Below are positions 58,889 to 64,000 of a stretch of 64,000 nt of DNA, one piece after another. The DNA lies in assembly GCA_946887045.1 (NCBI GenBank), contig CAMPKC010000010.1:1-64000 (forward strand), in the 5' to 3' direction. The notes under the pieces were generated by a model. That model was given only the letters and a program-made list of their open reading frames with translations, was not told where the DNA came from and did no database searches. Origin of the DNA: an uncultured Sphingobacteriaceae bacterium (GTDB taxonomy: Bacteria > Bacteroidota > Bacteroidia > Sphingobacteriales > Sphingobacteriaceae). Position 1 is the stretch's first letter. Each line of letters starts with the position of its first letter. The translations under genes and the position numbers were made by a program.

Positions 58889-58920
58889 TTTGATAAATCG
58901 ATTAAGCAGTATTATATTTT
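58889..58920 (+). promoter_or_regulatory. Upstream class B operator-promoter before susC
   Basis: TTTG at 58889-58892, 20-base spacer, TATATTTT at 58913-58920. Operator GATAAATCGATTAAGC at 58892-58907, one base off the class B form. The following leader shares TTTTAGAAAAGG and an AAAAGATAA block with the leader of the next promoter, so the two units look duplicated. No gene lies between them. Confidence 0.75.
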
Positions 58921-59192
58921 AATATCAGGATGTTCTTCCCTATAATGTTTTAGAAAAGGTTCGGAGGCATTTTTAGGCATACGAAAAAGATAACGTTCCT
59001 TGATTAGCGACGGTTAGAGATTATTTGTAATAGGAGGTTATTTAAGTAGTTAATATTCAGATGTGAAACCTGTTTATTTTCCGATCCACGCCCGCTTCAT
59101 ATGTTCATAATTCAAGCATCGACGTGTCCTTTTTCGCGGTAAAGGCTCATAAAGATTAAGTAAGTAAAAAAGTTAAAAAAATCAGAAAATGA

Positions 59193-59224
59193 CTTGCTAA
59201 ATCGATTAAGTACTTCTATATTTG
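59193..59224 (+). promoter_or_regulatory. Downstream class B operator-promoter before susC
   Basis: CTTG at 59193-59196, 20-base spacer, TATATTTG at 59217-59224. Operator GCTAAATCGATTAAGT at 59196-59211, one base off the class B form at its last position. It is 304 bases after the upstream unit and about 320 bases before the susC start. Confidence 0.82.
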
Positions 59225-59545
59225 AATAACTAATCAAGAATTAAACTTTTTAGCGTCTCTCTTAGTGTATAGTGTTTTTAGAAAAGGCTTAGTTAAAAGT
59301 CCAAGGCGCTTATAGTTATAAAAAAGATAAGGTTCTGGGTAGTAGTTGCAATTGAAGGGAGTAAGTCATGCTTTTAATTCCTTTAATAAAAAAAGGATAA
59401 TTGATTATTAACCAGTGGTTGAATTCGGGCGTCTATGAGATGTTCAATAATTTAATCAGTATCAAAAGCTAACCAAGGGTAGTGCACTATTAGAAGGTAT
59501 GATGGCTCGGTAGTGTTTATTAAATATGTTTTAAAACTATAAATT
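59225..59545 (+). other. Long untranslated leader of susC
   Basis: About 320 bases between the -7 box and the susC ATG with no gene. It includes the TTTTAGAAAAGG block shared with the upstream unit. Such a long leader leaves room for post-transcriptional control, but I see no recognised riboswitch. Confidence 0.5.
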
Positions 59546-62536
59546 ATGCGTTTCAAGGTTTTTTTATGTATGTCTTTTTTTGCTTGTTTTTTTCAGGGTT
59601 ATGGAAAAAATAAGAGCAAGGCATCTCCCGTGTTTCTACGACATTACACTGATTCTTTAAGTGCAGATTCCGCAGTAAGAGCAATTAACGTTTCAGGTAA
59701 GAAAAGTTCTTTAGGAGATTCATTGCAAAATGTTCTCAATTCAGTTAAACCTGCTCAATTCGATTACTTTCCGGGTGTTTCTCTGCAGCAATATTTAAAG
59801 GGGCAAGCCGCAGGGGTTTATATACAGGAGCCAAATGGTGAGCCTGGAACCGAACAGAACATTTTTATTCATGGTGCTTCAATGCCTATTTTATCAGCCC
59901 AAGACTTATTCAACTCACAGCCCTTAGTTGTCATTGATGGGGTGCCTATTATTTCAAAAGATCATCCTTTCGCTTATGACATTCAATACTATGACTTTAA
60001 TCGAATAGGTTCGGCAACAAATCTTTTGGCTGGCATTCAGCCTGAGAATATTGCTTCTATACAGGTTTTGACTGATCCTATTGAAATAGCCAAGTACGGG
60101 GCACGGGCAACAAACGGTGTAATTTATATTAAAACAAAGCCGTCTTCGGGTAACAGGCATATTAGTATCAATTCTTATTTTGGCTTTGCAACTCCTCCGA
60201 CTGTAACAACGATAAATGGTGCTTCAGAAAATAAGTTCAGAGCTCCATTTTATCAACGATATGCGACATTTGAACAAACACAGAATATTCCGTCTTATTT
60301 AAGTGATTCTTTATATAATATTTACTACGGTCCATCAAACTGGACAGACCTTTATTATAAAAAGTCACTGGTGTATGGAATAGATGCCAATGCAAGTGGT
60401 GGTAACTCCAGATCAAATTTCAGGGTGTCTCTGGGAAATCAGCGGAGTGGTGGAGTTGCCGATGGTACTGGTATGGATCGCTACAGTGCTGCTTTTATAA
60501 TGAATATGATTCCGCTAAAATGGCTAAACGTAACCACGTCTATTAACGCAAGTCAAATAGTTAGAGAGCGTAACAAGTATATGAGAGACCGTTATGCAGA
60601 AATACGATATTTTCCCAATCTGGTTAACCCTCCTGCACCTAACAAAGAATACTATGGAAAGTACTTAAGGGAGTATGATAAATCCTTTGACAAGAACCGT
60701 AATAATCTTATTAATGGCTATCTAAATGTAGACATAACTTTCGGTAAATTCCTTGTAAACAGCAAACTTGCTGTTGATTATAGTGAAGGTTACAGAGATG
60801 TGTTTTATCCGAGCACATTAATGGAAACCAATAGTTATGTTTCCAATTACTTTGGCTACAATCAGCGTTTATTGGCAGAGAACTCTATTTCGTACAATTT
60901 AACCCCGAATAAACAATCAAACCTTTCCTTTGAGGTTGGGCAATCTTTACAATGGGATACTTACCAGTACAGTTATGGGAATGCATACAGAGGTTCCAGC
61001 GATTATATAAAGATCAATTTATTAACCGAGCCAACGGGTAACTACACTCCCGCTGTTTTTACTTATAATTTTGTTGGCGGCGTCGGAGGCTTTTTAAATA
61101 GTTTAACCTACCGATATCTGGACAGGGTAAAAAACAACCTGGTATCATTGTATGGTAAAACATCTTATTCTTATAAAGACAAGTACTTCTTCTCCGCAAT
61201 ATTAAGAGAAGATGCTTCCTCTACTGCGCAGCCAACCAGCAGATGGTTTTTCTCTCCAGCAGTTTCTGCAAAATGGAGTGCTAAAAAAGATTTCTTTACG
61301 AAAAGTAAAGTTATTTCTGATTTAGACTTTAATGCAGGCTACTCTCGCCTTGGGCGAGTGCAAACAGATGATAAATTTTCAGCTGGACCGCAATATACTA
61401 TTGATATTGGTTATTCCGGAGAGGCGCGCATTGGAAGTTTTTCAAACATTGCAACTCTTAACAGGCCATATTCTACCGGGTGGATTGGTTATGATATTCC
61501 ATGGGCATACTCAGAACAAATAAACGCTGGTGTATCAATTGGATTATGGAATAACCGCCTAACCAGTTCCATTCAGTTTTATTCCAAATCGGATAAAGAC
61601 CAGATTCTGGGCATTCCAGCGTATGCAGAGTATGGATATGAAAGATCTTTAGCAGCAGGATTAGGGGTTAATAATAAAGGAGTTGATGTGATTATTTCGG
61701 GTAACCCACTTAATTCTTCAAATAAACTTAAATGGACCCCTTCCATTAATCTGAACTTCAACAAGAACAAGCTGTTGGCTCTGCCAGGAGGCTATCAAGA
61801 GCTATCGATTGGCAATAAGCTCTTAAAAGTTGGCGAACCGATTGATAGCTACTGGTTATATGTTAACGAGGGAATATATACCAGCGAATCTCAAATACCA
61901 GTTAATCCGTCAACCGGCAATAAATTAAGTATCGAAAGTATTCAATTTGGTGTAGGAGATCCTAAGTGGAAGGATATTAACGGAGACTTTATTCTTGACA
62001 ACAGGGATAAAGTATTAAAAGGGCATACTTTACCGGTTGTGGCCGGTGGTTTTACAAATGACTTAAGTTTCAAAAGAGCGAGCTTATCATTCAATTTCTA
62101 TTTCAACCTTGGCCGGGATATTATTAATGAAGAAATGTCAAGAAGATTCGACTTTGTAAATAATCAAAGTGTGAATGATATCACCTCTGTAAAAGAAGTA
62201 ACCTTCTGGGAAAAAAGGGGAGACTATTCGAAGTATCCCATCTACAATCCATGGAGCAGTGTGATTCCTTACCGTGCAGATCAGGATCTGTTTTTAGAGA
62301 ACGGGGCTTTTGTGAAGTTGCGTGCAGTAACGTTCGGATATGATTTTATTGATGTGCTAAAAAGAAAAGCAAATAAAGGCACCCATCTTCGAGGTTATGT
62401 AACGGTAAATAACGTGTTTACCCTGACACCGTATTCAGGCCGCGATCCTGAGTTGGTTAACTATGCTGGTTATGATACAGGCTATGGTTTAGCCATACCA
62501 CGCACCTTTACTATGGGCTTTAAGTATACTTTATAA
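59546..62536 (+). CDS. SusC/RagA-family TonB-dependent outer-membrane transporter
   Basis: 996 residues, signal peptide ~1-21 (MRFKVFLCMSFFACFFQGYG). SusC proteins import oligosaccharides through the outer membrane with a SusD lid. The plug lies at ~70-205: SLQQYLKGQAAGVYIQEPNG, IFIHGA, LVVIDGVPI, IASIQVLTDPIEIAKYGARA, NGVIYIKTK. The barrel fills the rest and ends with a typical aromatic strand (TFTMGFKYTL). The usual N-terminal carboxypeptidase-regulatory-like domain of SusC proteins is absent: only ~50 residues precede the plug. susD follows after 35 bases. Controlled by two class B operator-promoters. Confidence 0.92.
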   Translation: MRFKVFLCMSFFACFFQGYGKNKSKASPVFLRHYTDSLSADSAVRAINVSGKKSSLGDSLQNVLNSVKPAQFDYFPGVSLQQYLKGQAAGVYIQEPNGEPGTEQNIFIHGASMPILSAQDLFNSQPLVVIDGVPIISKDHPFAYDIQYYDFNRIGSATNLLAGIQPENIASIQVLTDPIEIAKYGARATNGVIYIKTKPSSGNRHISINSYFGFATPPTVTTINGASENKFRAPFYQRYATFEQTQNIPSYLSDSLYNIYYGPSNWTDLYYKKSLVYGIDANASGGNSRSNFRVSLGNQRSGGVADGTGMDRYSAAFIMNMIPLKWLNVTTSINASQIVRERNKYMRDRYAEIRYFPNLVNPPAPNKEYYGKYLREYDKSFDKNRNNLINGYLNVDITFGKFLVNSKLAVDYSEGYRDVFYPSTLMETNSYVSNYFGYNQRLLAENSISYNLTPNKQSNLSFEVGQSLQWDTYQYSYGNAYRGSSDYIKINLLTEPTGNYTPAVFTYNFVGGVGGFLNSLTYRYLDRVKNNLVSLYGKTSYSYKDKYFFSAILREDASSTAQPTSRWFFSPAVSAKWSAKKDFFTKSKVISDLDFNAGYSRLGRVQTDDKFSAGPQYTIDIGYSGEARIGSFSNIATLNRPYSTGWIGYDIPWAYSEQINAGVSIGLWNNRLTSSIQFYSKSDKDQILGIPAYAEYGYERSLAAGLGVNNKGVDVIISGNPLNSSNKLKWTPSINLNFNKNKLLALPGGYQELSIGNKLLKVGEPIDSYWLYVNEGIYTSESQIPVNPSTGNKLSIESIQFGVGDPKWKDINGDFILDNRDKVLKGHTLPVVAGGFTNDLSFKRASLSFNFYFNLGRDIINEEMSRRFDFVNNQSVNDITSVKEVTFWEKRGDYSKYPIYNPWSSVIPYRADQDLFLENGAFVKLRAVTFGYDFIDVLKRKANKGTHLRGYVTVNNVFTLTPYSGRDPELVNYAGYDTGYGLAIPRTFTMGFKYTL

Positions 62537-62571
62537 TAGTGATGATTTATCGAATAAATAAAATATTAAAT

Positions 62572-64000
62572 ATGAAAGTAAGGATTGTTCTACTTGCAGT
62601 TTTCAGCATACTTTTTTCATCCTGCGAAAAAATGCTGGACGTAACTTCATCTCGCCTGGTTTCTGAAGAGAATATGTGGCTGAAACAGGAGGATGCAAGA
62701 GCAGGGATTATGGGCGTTTATGGCCTGGCAAGAGCTGCTTTGGGAGATAATACCAGGCATTGGTTATATGGCGACGTTCGGAAAATTAATGGAATGGGGA
62801 CTGATTTTAAAAGTACAGTAAGATTAGATATTAGAGCAATTGCTGATAACAATCTTAAATCCTCGCTGCCGGTAGTAAAATCTCTGGCTAACTGGAGACG
62901 GTTTTATGCTGTCATCAATGCTGCAAATATTTTTATAGAGCGGGCTCCTAATATTTTAAATACAGATCCAAGATACCTTCCGGTTGATTTAAGATTGGAT
63001 ATAGCCCATGCCAAATTATTAAGAGCATTCACTTATTTCTACCTGGTAAGAATTTGGGGTGATGTACCCTTTATTATTTCCTCTCACGGTGCACAGTTTG
63101 AAAACAAACCAAGGGAAGACCAAAAAAAGGTATTGGCTTTTGTGGAATCGGAGCTTTTAAGTGCTGCCACTGATTTACCCTATGCATACGATAAAGGGAA
63201 TGCAGAACAAACCCGTCCTTATTATACGAATGAAGAAGAGGTGGCAAGAAAGTCTTCTGCATACGCCATCCTTGCCCATGTATATGCCTGGGAAGGGAAA
63301 TATGCCGAATCCGCCTACTGGTCCAGATGGGTGATAGACAATATGACGAGCCCTTATATGGGCGGTCAGAACCAGTTCAGAAATAGTGTTGACGGGGTAA
63401 GAAGAATGTTTCGTGGAGAGTTTGGCAACAATCAGTTTAATGTGATTTTCGGTTTTAGTCGAATGTTTTATAACGGTGAGACGTTTATAAATGGCTCCTT
63501 AGAGGAACTTACTTTGGCTGCGCCTTACATTTTAAATAAAAGCCTTCCGGCCATTTATGTTCCTAAGGATTCTATTCGTGCTATTTATAATGAGGCTGGA
63601 GACTTAAGGTTCTCTATTAACTCCCTTACAGGAACTCCTTTATCTGATGAAACCTTTGGTGCTTTTGACCGGACCATACCAATCTTTACGAAAGTATTCA
63701 TTGTAAGAGACAATTTTGCACCGGTAAATACGACAAGTGGACCCGGATCTGATGGATCAATTGCCACATTCGGCAGTTCTACGGTGTTTACCAGACCAGA
63801 AGATATGTCATTGCTGTTAGCTGAGGCGAGTGTAGTTCTTGGTGACTATGAAACTGCCAGAACACAACTAAATGAATGTCGCACAAGAAGAGGCTTGGTT
63901 GCTTACAATGCACAGGTACACGGTTCTTTAATAGATGCCATTTTCGCAGAGCGTCGTAAAGAACTTATTGGAGAAGGATGGCGCTGGTACGATTATATTC
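62572..64000 (+). CDS. SusD/RagB-family glycan-binding lipoprotein (3' end outside window)
   Basis: The ATG at 62572 starts a lipoprotein signal MKVRIVLLAVFSILFSSCEK with lipobox SSC. 476 codons are visible and the frame is open to the window edge. SusD motifs: MLDVTSSRLVSEENMWLKQE, DARAGIMGVYGLARAALG, AKLLRAFTYFYLVRIWGDVP, AYAILAHVYAWEGKYAESAY, MSLLLAEASVVLGDYETART and IFAERRKELIGEGWRWYD, the last being the conserved near-C-terminal motif. It binds glycans at the cell surface and closes over the SusC pore. The remainder of the locus continues to the right. Confidence 0.92.
   Translation, partial: MKVRIVLLAVFSILFSSCEKMLDVTSSRLVSEENMWLKQEDARAGIMGVYGLARAALGDNTRHWLYGDVRKINGMGTDFKSTVRLDIRAIADNNLKSSLPVVKSLANWRRFYAVINAANIFIERAPNILNTDPRYLPVDLRLDIAHAKLLRAFTYFYLVRIWGDVPFIISSHGAQFENKPREDQKKVLAFVESELLSAATDLPYAYDKGNAEQTRPYYTNEEEVARKSSAYAILAHVYAWEGKYAESAYWSRWVIDNMTSPYMGGQNQFRNSVDGVRRMFRGEFGNNQFNVIFGFSRMFYNGETFINGSLEELTLAAPYILNKSLPAIYVPKDSIRAIYNEAGDLRFSINSLTGTPLSDETFGAFDRTIPIFTKVFIVRDNFAPVNTTSGPGSDGSIATFGSSTVFTRPEDMSLLLAEASVVLGDYETARTQLNECRTRRGLVAYNAQVHGSLIDAIFAERRKELIGEGWRWYDYI

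Noticed and set aside
1..64000. CRISPR array or defence system
   Set aside because: No regularly spaced short repeats and no cas, restriction or toxin-antitoxin genes seen; the only repeats are LamG modules, operators and att-like sites.

Overview
The window looks like a chromosomal segment of a plant- or algal-polysaccharide-degrading Bacteroidota, most likely a member of the Sphingobacteriaceae (Pedobacter/Mucilaginibacter type). The grounds are the gene families, not a database match: a SusC/SusD pair, many exported glycoside hydrolases, type IX secretion C-terminal domains, a GntR regulator with a periplasmic-binding-protein-like domain, and promoters of the Bacteroidota form TTTG-N20-TAnnTTTG.

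Region 1 (1-17.3 kb) is a worn accessory region. It holds a GntR regulator beside the C-terminal stub of a sodium/sugar symporter, an intact formylglycine-generating enzyme with a Cys-rich lipoprotein, a TonB-dependent outer-membrane protein, broken galactokinase and BadF/BadG-type sugar kinase genes, a fucose/arabinose isomerase-family gene with an AraC regulator, a GH3 stub, an IS1182-type element with a doubly frameshifted transposase, a hybrid histidine kinase remnant with an internal inversion, an intact anaerobic sulfatase-maturating-type radical SAM enzyme, and a 3' fragment of tRNA-Asn. A 47-bp direct repeat at 14131 and 17297 and two near-identical 16-bp palindromes around the tRNA fragment suggest past site-specific integration.

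Region 2 (17.9-55.4 kb) is a large carbohydrate-degradation locus, all on the + strand. It consists of GH35, GH43, GH95 and GH31; two giant multidomain alginate-lyase-superfamily proteins (1627 and 2358 residues) with type IX sorting domains; and an exo-galactanase-like GH43, four GH97 enzymes, a rhamnose-mutarotase-family protein, GH29 and a GH43 with a discoidin-like domain. Region 3 (56.1-64 kb) holds two LacI-family regulators and a SusC/SusD pair; SusD runs off the right edge.

The most striking pattern joins regions 2 and 3. Seven promoters share one architecture: a 16-bp LacI-type operator starts on the last base of the -33 TTTG and fills the 20-bp spacer before the -7 box. Four promoters, in front of the four hydrolase/lyase blocks, carry exactly GCTAAAACGATTTAGC. 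Three, in front of the second lacI and twice in front of susC, carry GCTAAATCGATTAAGC or one-base variants. Two operator classes and two adjacent LacI paralogues suggest a two-regulator, locus-wide switch. Both giant lyase genes also have a homologous leader ORF that ends at, or just before, the main start codon and contains a decayed copy of the lyase's own N-terminus.

The substrate is uncertain. The enzyme set fits a galactan- or xyloglucan-like polymer with fucose, arabinose, xylose and possibly rhamnose or uronic acid, for example type II arabinogalactan or a fucosylated side-chain polymer. The two sulfatase-activating enzymes hint that sulfated glycans are used too, but no sulfatase gene is present here.
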